Source: Diadophis punctatus similis
Lineage: Eukaryota; Chordata; Lepidosauria; Squamata; Dipsadidae
Length of the DNA stretch: 64,000 nt
Direction: 5' to 3'
Assembly: GCA_023053685.1 (NCBI GenBank)
Contig: JALIGW010000005.1
Location: 18,394,501 to 18,458,500, forward strand
This document shows positions 23,063-34,602 of the stretch, one piece after another. Position 1 is the first letter of the stretch; each line of letters opens with the position of its first letter. The translations under genes were made by a program, and so were the position numbers. The notes under the pieces are model-generated. The model ran no database searches, was not told where the DNA came from, and was given only the letters and a program-made list of their open reading frames with translations.

Positions 23063-24255
23063 ATCTCTACGAAGTAAAAATCTCTGTGAAATACTTCGTT
23101 ACAGTGTACAAATAACTTCTTTATATGAAATTATATCAGTTTGATTTCTGATTTCTGAAGATATATAGTACGATCATAATGGTTTTGATTTTGATGCTTT
23201 TTCTGCTCCTTCTTCTAACCAAATACATTGTTGTCAGATATCAAGTTTTTCTACTTTTACAGGAAAAATATAAAAATATTGGGGGAGGGGTTTGGTCTTT
23301 TCCTTCTTTTCTATTTATTCTTCAGATCTTCCTTCCCTTATTCTGCAGATCTTTAATGGTGGAATCATCTAATCATTCTTATTTTGAAAGCAACCGATCC
23401 CAGTATTCTGAAATACAGTTTTATAGTTCTTTATAATCTACATAGTAATTTTTGAGAATTCTATCCTTGGGGGATTTATTTGTCATCATATATATGTGCT
23501 TTTTATCACTGTAATCTTGCTTCCTGTCTGTTAGGGTTGCATTGTGCAATTAGTCTTTCATTTTTATTCATCAGTAAGATTAGCCTAGACTAATAAAGAA
23601 TTGTAAAAATGCTAAGTGTTGCTTAAAACAATGAGCTATAGTAATGAAGCAAAAAAAAAAGTCAAAATAGCATTAGTAGTAACTTGATGTGTAAAATAAA
23701 TCTGCCCAGAATTCTTTTATGGTGAGAAGGTGCTAATAAATGTAAAAATATTCTTAGTACCTATGCATATAAATACATTATTTCAGTAGAGATTCTTTTT
23801 AAAGTGAAATAATGTAAATATACTGCAGCTTACATTATAAGCGAATCAATGGAGATAATGAACTGAACTTGCTAACATTGTTTTTAACTCAACATTTCCA
23901 TGGGCATAGATGTAGAATTGAAAACATAAACAGTATTTGAGAAAACTGCATATTAAAAAAATTCAAATGAATGTGTGAACAATACCTTCTGTGAAAAGTT
24001 GTATGAAATGTTACTAGTAATTGCTTAAAAATAGTGTACATCGAGGAAAGTTAACAAAACCATGTAAATGTGCACACAAAATGAAAATGTTAGGGAAAAT
24101 TGCATATAAAAATGCAGATCTATTTTTCAGAGTTTTTTTTTTTAAAAAGAATTGTTACATAAAATTAGATGGACCTGAGTAAAAGATGAGCATCAGTTAG
24201 AACGGTTGTTACACTGGTTGAATCCCACAACTGCTCTTATTCCCCAGCCCCATGA
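23063..24255. other. No recognisable feature
   Basis: AT-rich, unique-looking sequence. Nothing is recognised. Confidence 0.4.
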
Positions 24256-24263
24256 CAACAGAT

Positions 24264-24398
24264 CAGGGGTCCCCAAACTTGGCAACTTTAAGACGTGTTG
24301 ACTTAAACTCCCAGAATTCTCCAGCCATCTATGCTGGCTGAAGACTTCTGGGAGTTGAAGTCCACTCATCTTAAAGTTGCCAAGTTTGAAGACCTCTG
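24264..24398. mobile_element. Palindromic hAT MITE, family G, copy 1
   Basis: Left end CAGGGGTCCCCAAACTTGGC pairs with right end GCCAAGTTTGAAGACCTCTG. The arms contain CAACTTTAAGA and AACTCCCAGAATTCTCCAGC. Flanks CAACAGAT and CAATAGAT match at 7 of 8. It is a diverged relative of the hairpin element at 28017. Confidence 0.87.
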
Positions 24399-24696
24399 CA
24401 ATAGATGTTTAATTTTATGTTTTTTCCTATGTAAATTAAATATCAACCAACAGGTAAAAAAAATAATGTAGTCTACAAAACACTGAGTCAGGATTAATCT
24501 TCCTTTCCCTGATGCACAACTTTCCTGGAAGATTAAAAGAATGATGCTCTCTTTTTCTCTCTCTGCATTTATTAAAATATTTTTTCTGAAGACTAGTAAA
24601 TTTAGTCTCATGGAGAGAAGGTAAGACTATCCTATTCTGTGCAGCCCTGAGCTCTTGTTTCGTTTTTGCCCACTAAAATGTTTTTGCTTCCAAGTT

Positions 24697-24847
24697 AGTG
24701 TCATGAACCTAAAGAAGAGAGAGTGAGGCTGACTATGCACACCTCTCCCTCACTTTAATCCAATTCACGCGCAAGTCTTGACATCCCCCCGATGATGTCA
24801 AGGTCCTATTCGAACACGATAGATGAACATCATCAGTGTCATGAACC
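24697..24847. repeat. 13-bp direct repeats flanking a 125-bp segment
   Basis: AGTGTCATGAACC occurs at 24697-24709 and 24835-24847. The segment between holds an inverted pair CTTGACATC and GATGTCAAG. It resembles a small insertion with its duplication, but no family is recognised. Confidence 0.6.
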
Positions 24848-25074
24848 AGTATGGTTAGTTCGGCTCTCTGGCATTATTTTCCCACAGCAAATGGGTTAGA
24901 ATTAGGATTAGGTGTATCAATCATTGATCTCTGCAAATTTATGGACCAGTGCTGTAATCACAAGGATATTGTACCAACTGATATTGCAACAATTCACAGT
25001 GAGTAAAAATTTCCAGGCAGGATAATTTAACACCAGTGGTAGTGTGAAGAGTTGAAATCAGAAAAAGAAATGTA

Positions 25075-25464
25075 TAGACAGTCCTTGATTTACAACAGTT
25101 CATTTAGTGACTGTTACAAAAGCATTGAAGAAAGTGACTTATGACCATTTTTCACTTACTGTATGCCCATTGCAGCATCTCCATGGTCATGTGATCAAAA
25201 CTTGAATGCTTGGCAACTGACTCATATTTATGGCGGTTTGCACTGCCTTAGGGCCATGGAACCACCTTCTGCGACCTTCTGATAAACAAAGTCAAGGGAG
25301 AAGCCAGTTTTGCTTAACAACTGTGTTACTAAATTAGCAACTGCAATGATTCACTTAACAATGGTGGCAAGACAAGAAAAAATGGGGCAAAACTCAGTTA
25401 ACAATGTTTCATTTAGCAACAGAAATTTTAGGCTTAATTGTGGTCATAAGTCAAGGACTACCTG
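25075..25464 (-). mobile_element. Mariner-like MITE (family H), copy 2
   Basis: Reverse-oriented full-length copy bounded by TA at 25073-25074 and 25465-25466. The right end TCAAGGACTACCTG and internal TTGTGGTCATAAGTCAAGGA match the other copies. Confidence 0.8.
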
Positions 25465-25466
25465 TA

Positions 25467-26484
25467 TAAATTTAGAAACTTTTTCAATGAGTGCCAACTG
25501 GAAATTAGTAGACTATAGTCTGCTTCATTTAATTACCTGCTTTAAGGAACAATATTTCATTCCTTTTCTTTTTTAAATTCAAATAATAACAACAGATTAG
25601 ATTGAAGATGAAAGGCGATTCTAAAAGCCAGATGGTGGTCAAAGCATGTCTTTTATTTTTTTTATTTTTATTTTTTAAATATAGTTTGGATACGAAGAAG
25701 TACTTCCTGAAATGGTTATGTGATCACATAATGGACAATGGATTTTTTCTTAGGGAAGGCCAAACACTACAGAAAATTCTTTCTGGGAGCATTTATCTTT
25801 CTATGAATATGCTGATTTGCTCTCTGGAATTTTTTGTAATCCTTAATTGACACTGGTAATGTCAATTACCAGTGACATTAATTAAGCACTGCAAAGAGAA
25901 GTTCCACAACCTGAGGGAAAAACAAATTTGGTTGATGAATATTATTATGGTTATTTTTAAATTAGCTTTGTATTAACTCATTGCTAATTATTGAAGTAAC
26001 ATACACTGTGCATATGGGTGCCTATATACACCCTATACAAATACATATAATAAATATAAAATTCTTTGGCTCTAGATTGTGCTCTGAACAATGAAAACAG
26101 TTCTAACGTTTCTGCCATTAATTCCACCAGTTGGAAAATATGAATTTGGATTTAAATAACAAGAACTATTTTCTTCACTGATATTACTTAATAAAGTGTA
26201 GATTTATTGGAATACTCACCATTAGTAGTTTTGTAGACCAAATTATACTGCATGCTAGAATTTATTAAAATAGTTACTGCTGGTTTGCTAATGTATCTGA
26301 GGAGATGTATACATTATTATAAAAATGTTTTACCCAATACACCATGTTCTCTGCACAGAGAGAAAAAAAAACTACAGATGAAATAATAGCAAGCAGCTGC
26401 TGTATGCATTTACAATGAGATGAGAGGCTAAGAAACAGGAATTTTATTTGATAAATTAATAAAGGATTACAATCAACAGTACCT
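25467..26484. other. Unrecognised sequence with a short hairpin
   Basis: AT-rich. The only structure seen is a perfect inverted pair, CACTGGTAAT at 25851-25860 and ATTACCAGTG at 25865-25874, inside imperfect outer TTAATT arms. Confidence 0.45.
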
Positions 26485-26492
26485 ATAGATTA

Positions 26493-26626
26493 CAGGGGTG
26501 TCAAACTGGCGGCCCGTGGGCCGGATGCATCATGTGCAGGCCATGCGCACCCCAGTTCTGCGGATGGGAAAAATGTCACAAAACATCACATGACAGCAAC
26601 GTGACGTGGTGAGTTTGACACCCGTG
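26493..26626. mobile_element. Short hAT MITE, family E, copy 2
   Basis: Left end CAGGGGTGTCAAACTGGCGG and right end GAGTTTGACACCCGTG are inverted repeats with hAT character and a CCCGTGGGCCGGATGC block. A clean 8-bp duplication is not visible; the best flanking match is 6 of 8 with an extra base each side. Confidence 0.8.
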
Positions 26627-26844
26627 TTATAGAAGAACTCTTAAAAACACATCTTCTCTTGTTTACTCATTTACATTTTGAGTGAGTAAGTGAATGAGTG
26701 AAATATCTGTAAATATGACAATTAGTGAATTTTGAGATCCAGTAGGTGAGTTATTCTTTAGGATTAGATTAAGATATTTCCTGTACATTATATTTTCCAC
26801 ATCCAATATATACTGTAGCTATGGATTTGAACTGAAAGCAATAA

Positions 26845-27045
26845 GCTTATCCGCAGGTCAGCGGTTCAAATCTCATCGGCTCAAGGTTGACTCAGCCTTT
26901 CATCCTTCCGAGGTAGGTAAAATGAGGACCCAGATTGTTGGGGGCAATATAAATATACATTGCTTACTGGTGTAAACCACTTAGAGAGCGCTTGTGCGGT
27001 GAGGCGGTATATAAATCTCACTATTAAATAAATAATAAATATGTA
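26845..27045 (+). mobile_element. tRNA-derived SINE, 5' truncated
   Basis: Starts within the tRNA-like B-box region, GGTTCAAATCTCATCGGCTC. It continues through CTCAAGGTTGACTCAGCC, AAATGAGGACCCAGATTGTT and GGGGGCAATATAAAT to an AAATAAATAATAAAT tail. The same body is found reversed at 34254, 46190 and 54632. Confidence 0.85.
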
Positions 27046-27128
27046 CCTTGGCTTCCAGGCCAAGATAGTTCTGCATATTATCTGTTGAGTTGATGACATG
27101 TCTTTCATATCCCCCAGTACCTCCAAGA

Positions 27129-27626
27129 CAGTGGTGGGTTCCTACAGGTGCGGTCCACTCTATAGCACCGGTAGCGGCCCGCTGGTGATGTCACAGTACC
27201 GGTGCGGTCAGTTGCCAATAACTAAGCGCTGCCATTTTTTAAAAAAACATTTTTTAAATTTTTTTTAAAAAAATTCTTCTGTGCATGCCCAGAAGCCGAG
27301 CTTCCGGCACTGCGCATGTGCTGCCTTCCTACCCCACAGTGAGTCCAAGCAGGGAAGGATGGCTGAGGCAGCTCGTGAGACGCTGAAAGAACGGGCGGCA
27401 GGAGCTATCTCCATTCCCCTCCCTTCAGCAGTCCGAGAAGCCACGAACGCAAGGTGATGATCCTAGGCATTTTCGCACATTTGAGGCTTCTCGAGCTGCT
27501 GAGGGGAGGGGGAATGGGCGGCAGGACCTATCTCAGTTCCCCTCCCTTCAGCAGTCCAAGAAGCCACGCCCACAAAATAAGCCACGCCCACAGAGTGGTA
27601 GTAAAAAAAATAGGAACCCACCCCTG
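27129..27626 (+). mobile_element. Non-autonomous hAT element, family A, copy 3
   Basis: Starts CAGTGGTGGGTTCCTAC and ends AACCCACCCCTG, flanked by a perfect 8-bp duplication CTCCAAGA (27121-27128 and 27627-27634). It is collinear with the 4381 element with only scattered differences, plus a short deletion in the CCACGCCCAC-rich right part. Confidence 0.94.
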
Positions 27627-27634
27627 CTCCAAGA

Positions 27635-28008
27635 GCTTGTGTCTCCATTCTTAGCTTTCATACCATTTCTTAGAATATGATTTTAGCTTTAATCGCCTGT
27701 TAATTCCTCTGTTCCATTAGATTGATGGCTTTCTGAAATAGAGTTCAGCCAGATGGAACCATCGATTGACTTCACTGCTTGAGACAGACTTTCTTAGAGT
27801 AACAGTAAAAGGGCCTCTTAAGAGCTTTTCTGCCACCTGTTTTTATCAGGGATGGATTGCACCTATGTAAGATACCATTATAAATTTTTAATTGCAAGTC
27901 ATTACTAATAACATACATTTAGGAGCACAGGATTCCTGAAAACCTTGCAAGTATTTCCAATAGATTAAGCTGGATTTAAAGTTACAGTAGCAATATTGTT
28001 TCTGTTTA
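27635..28008. other. No recognisable feature
   Basis: Unique-looking sequence between hAT elements. Confidence 0.4.
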
Positions 28009-28016
28009 CTTTAGAG

Positions 28017-28152
28017 CAGTGTTTCCCAACCTTGGCAACTTGAAGATGTCTGGACTTCAACTCCCAGAATTCCGCAGCCAGCAAATGCTGGCTGGGGAAT
28101 TCTGGGAGTTGAAGTCCAGACATCTTCAAGTTGTCAAGGTTGGGAAACACTG
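28017..28152. mobile_element. Near-perfect hairpin hAT MITE, family G, copy 2
   Basis: The whole 136 bp is an inverted repeat: two 67-bp arms with two mismatches around a 2-base centre. The ends are CAGTGTTTCCCAACC and GGTTGGGAAACACTG. Flanks CTTTAGAG and CTTTAGAT match at 7 of 8. The low arm divergence means a recent insertion or recent arm homogenisation. If transcribed, it would fold into one long hairpin. Confidence 0.93.
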
Positions 28153-28312
28153 CTTTAGATCATGCAGACCAAGATCTGTTTTAACATCTCTTGCTTAGCC
28201 AGATGGCATAAAAATTATTCAGACTTGACTGTGTATATCTAGATCTGTGTATCTAAAGTAGGAATGCTGCATCCCAGTATTGAACCAAGTCAAATAGGAC
28301 AGTAGTTTAAAT

Positions 28313-28520
28313 CTGGGGTGCCCAACCCTCAGTCCGTGACCCGGTGCTGGGATACAGTCCTTTTGGAACAGGCCCGCAAAAGTGGTGGTTAAGTGTCCAC
28401 GTATGCGTGTGCATGTGTGCAACTGCATTTGTGAAAGTGGCTCACGCACAAAACCATCCCCTCTCCCACCATCGCTGCTGCCTCTGCCAGTCTGCCAAGC
28501 CAGAAAGGTTTAGACTGCTG
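28313..28520. mobile_element. Non-autonomous hAT element
   Basis: The left end CTGGGGTGCCCAACCCTCAG and right end GGTTTAGACTGCTG are weakly inverted. A perfect 8-bp duplication GTTTAAAT (28305-28312 and 28521-28528) fixes the boundaries. Confidence 0.85.
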
Positions 28521-28528
28521 GTTTAAAT

Positions 28529-29359
28529 GATTTGTCCCTTCATTAATAGAGTGTGCCTAAGATCGTTGCCTAAATCCTTTCTAACTGTACTTACTAAACG
28601 TTCAATAATATAAAATATCACAAATGATAACCATACTCTGAAAATATTAAACCTGTTAATTGCCCCCTCAGAAAAGTATAGTCCATTACTAACCAGATTG
28701 ATTGATTGATTGATTAAATTTATATGCCACTGACCTAACCAGAGCAATGGTGGTTCTTGATAGCTTATTTTGGGACTAACGGAAAAGCGAAGGACTCATA
28801 AGGATTCTAATTTGTCCACTTCTGGATTTTTATAGATACTGAATCTGACACACACATCAATACAAGTATAAATCACATAGCAAGGTTATACTAAGAGATG
28901 ATGGTTTCTTCATTCATAGGTGAAATTAGCTGTTGAATCAGAAATATTTTGGCAATACTAGCTCATAGTTGTGGGGAAAAAATGGCATTTCCATGCAGCT
29001 CATTGGTTGGGGGTGCTCTTGAATAAGTGAAAGGGTGAATGGACTGCTAAGCATAATAAACCAACTATGTAGAGTTGTTCCTTGAATTTATATTTTTCTC
29101 ATCTTTATTAAAACAGGCAGAAGTGCAGGTTTTAAGTGGACCTTAGGCAGGTTACCTTCAGAGATCTTTCTCCTAATGGTATTGATCAGAATGAATGCAC
29201 TTCTGAAATTGCTAAATGTATTAGCTTAATGTGCTATTCCCTTTTCAATTAACATGTGAATTCTTGCGTAATTGAAAGTGAAGGTGTGAAGTTGGAGCAC
29301 ATATCATCGGGCAGCCTATACATAGCATACGTGATACTGTGTCAGCTTCCTATTACAGA
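28529..29359. other. Mostly unrecognised sequence
   Basis: A (TTGA)n run with TTTATATGCCACTGACC at about 28698-28735 is a fragment of a LINE/SINE-type repeat also hinted at 47540. The remainder is unique-looking. Confidence 0.4.
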
Positions 29360-29610
29360 TACAAAGACCCAGCTAATGTCAAGCGCTGGAGAAACCAGGA
29401 GAGTCAGGCAGTTCAAATGAGCATAAAGATTTATTGCAAGCTTAAGTTCTCTACAAGAATCTGAAGTTTAATGATCAAGGGAAATTAGCAGCAGTTAAGA
29501 AAGGAATTCAAGGTGGGCTGGACTTAGATCTCTTGTGGGCATTCATGACTGATGACGCATTTCATCCCTCCCTCAGGCTCAGCCTGGTCATCTCCTACAT
29601 GAACCAACGT
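29360..29610 (-). mobile_element. LTR-like repeat (family N), copy 2
   Basis: Reverse complement matches 14740-15050, including the poly-A signal block (here AAAGATTTATTGC) and TCAGCCTGGTCATCTCCTAC. The ends are not resolved. Confidence 0.5.
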
Positions 29611-29833
29611 AGAAATAATAATTGTGCTAATTAGTGCCCTAGTTCTTCTATCTTTATTATACCAGACTACCTCCCACACATTTAAAGATTGGTCTGATAT
29701 ATTTTGGACAGTAAAACTAACGATTTCAGGAACATAAACTTTAGAATGGCACTGTCATACATCTGTAGCAATAGGGATATTGTTGGAATCCGCATTGTCA
29801 AGTTCCCTTAGACCTGGAACTGACATATTAAAC

Positions 29834-29993
29834 CAGGAGTCCCCAACCCCGGACAGGTACCAGTCTGTGGCCTGTTAGGAACTGCACCATGCAAGCAGTG
29901 AAGCTTCATTTGCTCACAAGTGGGCTCTAGGTTGCATGTTAAACCATTCCCCCCTCCCCCCAGTCTGTGAAAAAAATGTCTTCCACAAAATCT
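29834..29993 (+). mobile_element. hAT (Charlie-type) remnant
   Basis: CAGGAGTCCCCAACCCC, then GTACCAGTCTGTGGCCTGTT and AGTCTGTGAAAAAAATGTC follow the order of a widespread vertebrate Charlie-like hAT MITE. The interior is deleted and the right terminus is lost. Confidence 0.7.
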
Positions 29994-31669
29994 GTTATGT
30001 GTGGATTTATCTGTAACATTTCGCAGAGTAATAATCTGAAAAAGGCAACAGATAACAATAGTTATTTCAAAAGCTAAACCAAAAAGAGTTCCCAGACATA
30101 AAGAGTTTTACAGCTCATGTCAGGGCAAAGTTGATAAAAAGCAATTCATTGATTTTAATATGCTGTTTATCTTATTAATCTAGACCATCTCAACCTTAGA
30201 GAGTTCTGTCTAATCCAGAAGCATATCTGACTGCAGATGGAAAGTGAACAAACAGCCCCACACACCCACACCACACCACATACACACACTTCACAGAGAC
30301 AGACATTATTGGTTTTTCATCTCCCCTCTGAACTTCGTAAGGCAATATGCTTTTATTGGAAGCAAATACAAATCTGGTCTTTGTTTTGGCTCATAGCAGC
30401 AGTCTACTCTACTAAGAATCCTGAATCTGCTTTTCTACCAAATCCTCTCATCCCATACTACCCTTTGGTCCTCCCTACTATCACAGTTTCGAATTCTGGC
30501 AAAACTGAATGGGGTAGAGATAATTTCCAACATTGGTTTCTACCCCTTGGACCTGAGGTTTTATATCAAAGGCCTGCAATGGTAATTGCAATATAATCAA
30601 AGTGTTATGTCATACAAACAACAAACAATCCCTCTGCTTCATTTTTAAAGGCCTATCTAGTCCAGTACCACATTTCCCACAATGGAAGAAGAAACAGAAT
30701 AGTCTCTCAGTGTTGTTTCCCCACTGAGAACCCATTCATACATTGCCTCTGTTCCTGGAAATAATATATAGCAGTCATGATGTTCAGCATTTAATAGTTT
30801 ATCTTCCATAACTTTGTTGACATCTCACTTTTAAAGTTGCCTGTAATGAATAGCAATTCTATTGTGGTGGGGATCTTAGTAGAATCAAGACAATGGCCTT
30901 TCCACACAGGGAAGGGGAAATCTATTTCAGTAACAGCCACAACTTGGATGGCAATATTTTAAGGAATGCTGGGAGTTGTTAGCAACATTTGGGGGTAACT
31001 GTGTACATCTCTCACTCCTTCTGAAGAAAATGGGATTACAAAATCTTTTATTGCTTTGTGAAAACCTATAATAAGTTACTTATCTTTCTAAATAACAATC
31101 TTAGACTCTTAATCTAATATATTGGTCCTGTGTGTTACTATTTTATTGGCAGTGCTTTTTCTTGTTTTGGAAAAAAATTGCACTTCTGAAATCCCCTTTT
31201 AATAATAAAAAAAGTTAACTACCAAAGCAAACTTGCTTATGGAAAGAAGTTTGCTTCGAGAGGACAGATACAGACATAAAATTGTGCAATCTACTGAGCT
31301 GAACACTTTAATGATGGTCTGATAATGGTAGAATTTTTTTGTCTAAATATACAAAAGTTTAAAAGTAATGGGCTGTGAAAAAAAAAGAGCCATTTTGTTA
31401 GCATACTCTAAACACTTGCTTTGGGAAGCTTGCATTTTTCTTCTCCTTTCTTTTGTAAGTGTGAGTTTCATTAGTGACATGTCACTTGATTTAAGAGACT
31501 CATTTGGTTCCCTTAATTGTTATCTATAATGTGATTAACTCAGTTTTCAAATAACATCTGTCCTTACATATGAATAATAAATTAGTTTTAGTAGGACATG
31601 GGAAATAAATAAGTTTGACCATCTTGAGAAGCATGGCAATTAATTTATGGACATACATCTCATGTAACT
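29994..31669. other. No recognisable feature
   Basis: Long unique-looking stretch with a CA-rich low-complexity patch near 30255-30296. A 119-codon frame at about 30237-30596 shows no family motif. Confidence 0.4.
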
Positions 31670-31775
31670 TGATTGATTGATTGATTATGCGTCATCATTG
31701 ACTTTTAGTGACCACATAGTTAGATTTTATCTATGATAACCTTTCCCTAACCTGGTTCCTTCAAGTCTTTCAGTA
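31670..31775. repeat. Possible interspersed-repeat fragment
   Basis: A (TTGA)n lead, then TTATGCGTCATCATTGACTT and TTCAAGTCTTTCAGTAGCC, resemble a common squamate repeat. No second copy is in the window. Confidence 0.3.
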
Positions 31776-32469
31776 GCCATGATGCTTACTGCAATATATA
31801 AAAAATCACAGCAAAAGAACCTAATACATTTGCGTGTGTACAATACATTGTGTGCAAACAATACATTCGAATGCACACTTACATTCACACAGACATGTAG
31901 GGCTAATTTAAAAAGTTACAATGTATTGCCTTTCTTTGATTTCACTACCCTAGAACTCCTTTCTGTATGGCAATGTGGGAAGTGCAAACACTCGTAGTAT
32001 GTGGAATAAAAGAGGCATAAAAGGGATTCTGAATTACTTCCATGAGAGTAGAGAAAAGCATTTGGATTGTCATGTGTACTAACAGTGATGATCCATGATG
32101 TCAGTTTTCAGATGAGGAATGGGGGACCCCCATTCCAACCCATAAGATGGATGGAATTTCAATATATTGAAATGATGACCAATGGGACCAACTGTCTGAT
32201 CTGAAGAAAGCTAAAATTATTATATATTAAAGTGACTCTTTTGCATATTTATGTTGTGATTTCTGCCCATAGAGTTCTTTTATGGAATCAAGCAACTATA
32301 CTTTTGATTTGAATTTGCAGTAGTAGAACTACTCTTGATATCATCTATTGAATTTCAGTTGAAACACTATAGAAGTCTGGCTCTTCCAACTGGCATGTCA
32401 TAGTGGAGGTAATTAGTGGATTAAATAGAAGATCCCATTTCCACCCTGTCTTATACTGGCCCTTACTTT
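31776..32469. other. No recognisable feature
   Basis: AT-rich, unique-looking sequence. Confidence 0.4.
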
Positions 32470-32602
32470 AGCTAATTCTCTATTAATTCTAACATTATAT
32501 TTATTGTTTTAATGCTATTATATTGTTGATTTTATCATGTTGTAAGCCACCTAGAGTCATTTGATAGTAAGATAGGTGGCATATTAAACAAACAAATAAA
32601 AT
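32470..32602 (+). mobile_element. L2/CR1-group LINE 3' tail (family M)
   Basis: TTTTATCATGTTGTAAGCCACCTAGAGTC and a terminal AAACAAACAAATAAAA match the ends of the LINEs at 19620 and 50597. Only UTR sequence is present. Confidence 0.65.
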
Positions 32603-33488
32603 TTAATGTCTAGATATTGTCCCAAAGGCAGCACTGTCTATAAGTTTGAATGTGTCTGGTAGTTACCAGCCATTCTCAAAGATGGCATGGTTGCAACTTT
32701 CCTATTCAACATTCCCAATCATCAAAACATCTCCTTGTCTTTCCCTGAAAATTCTTCTACAGTCCATTTTCATTATTTCAAAAACCACTTTTTAAAATGT
32801 TTTGCCTTCTCAGAATTAACTGTTGTTTAGATCCAGAACATAAGATGGAAGTGTATTAAGGTTATTCAAGAATGGTATTGAGGATGCCATGTTATCTTTG
32901 AGTGAGCTGACTTGACTATTTTTGGAATAATATACAAATCACAATTTATTGGCCTTGTGTTCTTAACTTCCCAGTCTTCAGATTGCTAAATATTCCCAAA
33001 TATTACTGATACAGAAAACAAACTAAAATGTATGCCCCATCCAAAAAAGAAGCCCCAAACCAAATATTTTTAAAAGGCATACTCCAGACATAGTTTGATG
33101 TAAAATATCCAGAAATCATATCCAGGTATATTTTGATGTAAAATAAATATTAAACGATATGTTTAAATGTGATCTGTAGGTTTGTTTGCTTATTTGTTTT
33201 TTCAATTAAGCTCAGTGCCAAAGACAATGAAGGGAATACTGTCAGACAGAGAAAAGGAGAGGTCGATTTACCCATTGATGACACATAATCAATCAAAGAG
33301 TTTCTGTATTGAAAACAAACACCTCTAAAGAATCACACCGCTGAAAATTGGCAGAAAATCATAAAACATTGGTAGCTTGCTTTCTCATTTCATGAGAATT
33401 TCGGTGCCCTGCAAGATGCTTCTACATGTCAGTCCAGCCATCTTCTGGTATATCACAATGTGATTACCACTTCAGGCAACATATAAGT
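32603..33488. other. No recognisable feature
   Basis: AT-rich, unique-looking sequence. Nothing is recognised. Confidence 0.4.
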
Positions 33489-33503
33489 TTGTGTGTGTGT
33501 GTG

Positions 33504-33862
33504 AATTGAGCCCAAAGTTTCTGTTACTAAGTGAGACAATTGTTAAGTGAGTTTTGCCCCATTTTACAACCTTTCTTGACACAATTGTTAAGTGAATCAC
33601 TGTTAAGTTAGTACCATGGTTGTTAAGTGAATCTGGCTTCCCCATTGACTTTGCTTGTCAGAAGCTCGTGAAAGATGATCACATGACCCTGGAACACTGC
33701 AACCGTCATAGCTATTAGTCAGTTGCCAAGGGTCTGAAGTTTGATCACATGCAGATGCTGTAATAATTGTAAGTTTGAAAAGTGGCCTTAAGTGACTGTT
33801 TTCAGTGCCGTTGTAACTTCGAACCATCACTAAATGAAGTGTTGTAAGTTGAGGATTACCTC
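33504..33862 (+). mobile_element. Mariner-like MITE (family H), copy 3, 5' end lost
   Basis: GAATTGAGCCCAAAGTTTCT joins directly to a short (GT)n run at 33489-33502, so the left terminus is missing. The rest follows the family to TGAGGATTACCTC. Confidence 0.75.
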
Positions 33863-33864
33863 TA

Positions 33865-34250
33865 TCTTTCTATATTGGGTGGCCCCTAGATTTCTCAATG
33901 CATCAAAAGGTTTTCTGTAACCACAAATGTGAGGGTTCAGCCACATTTGGGAGGTACCAGGGTGCAAATGTTGCTAGACTTTTTTTTAAAAAAAAATCTA
34001 CCATTTGGTCATAAAGCTAGAAAAAGCTCGGATATGAACCGTTCACATCAGCACCACAATCACATGGCTAGGATGAAATTATAGCAACCACAGAAATCCT
34101 GAGAGTCCTGGGGGTTCACTTAGCATTTTTATTTTTTGATAAGAAAATAAAATATAAATGCATCTATAGATTTAATAATTATGCAAAATGAACCAGGCTA
34201 TGTCATGTGCATATCTGAAGTTAGGATTTTTATTCTTTTAAAAAATGTGA
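33865..34250. other. No recognisable feature
   Basis: Unique-looking sequence. Nothing is recognised. Confidence 0.4.
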
Positions 34251-34253
34251 CAT

Positions 34254-34480
34254 TAACAATAGCAATAGCAATAGCACTTAGACTTATATAATGCTTCATA
34301 GTGTTTTAGAGCTGTAGAGTCAGCATATTTCCCCCAGCAATCTGGGTCCTCATTTTACCAACCTTGGAAGGATGGAAGGCTGAGTCAATCCTGAGCCAGT
34401 GAGGATCGAAATCCTGGCAGTGGGCAGAGAGTTAGCCTGCAATACTGCACTCTAACCACAGCACCACCATGACTCACATT
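34254..34480 (-). mobile_element. tRNA-derived SINE
   Basis: Reverse complement of the SINE body. It starts (plus strand) with an (AGCAAT)n-type tail, then CACTTAGACTTATATAATGC, CAATCTGGGTCCTCATTTTA and GGAAGGCTGAGTCAATCC, to a tRNA-like head near 34470. Confidence 0.87.
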
Positions 34481-34544
34481 AGATCTATTTCAGGCTTAGT
34501 GGACAATGTTTCTCCATTTTGTTCTCAAGGTGTATAAATAATCA

Positions 34545-34602
34545 TTGTCGTCGTCATCATTGTTATCATCTTCATCATCAACAACAACATTATCAGCAGC
34601 GG
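34545..34602. repeat. Imperfect trinucleotide (ATC/GTC/AAC) repeat
   Basis: Runs of TCGTCGTCATCATTG, TCATCATC and AACAACAAC. On the other strand it reads as an aspartate/asparagine-rich frame with no supporting gene structure. Confidence 0.8.

Noticed and set aside
14740..29610. Provirus bounded by the family N copies at 14740 and 29360
   Set aside because: The copies are in opposite orientation, diverged, and have no gag/pol-like sequence between them.
30237..30596. 119-codon plus-strand frame as a possible gene
   Set aside because: Begins in a CA-rich low-complexity patch, has no recognisable domain and no splice or promoter context.
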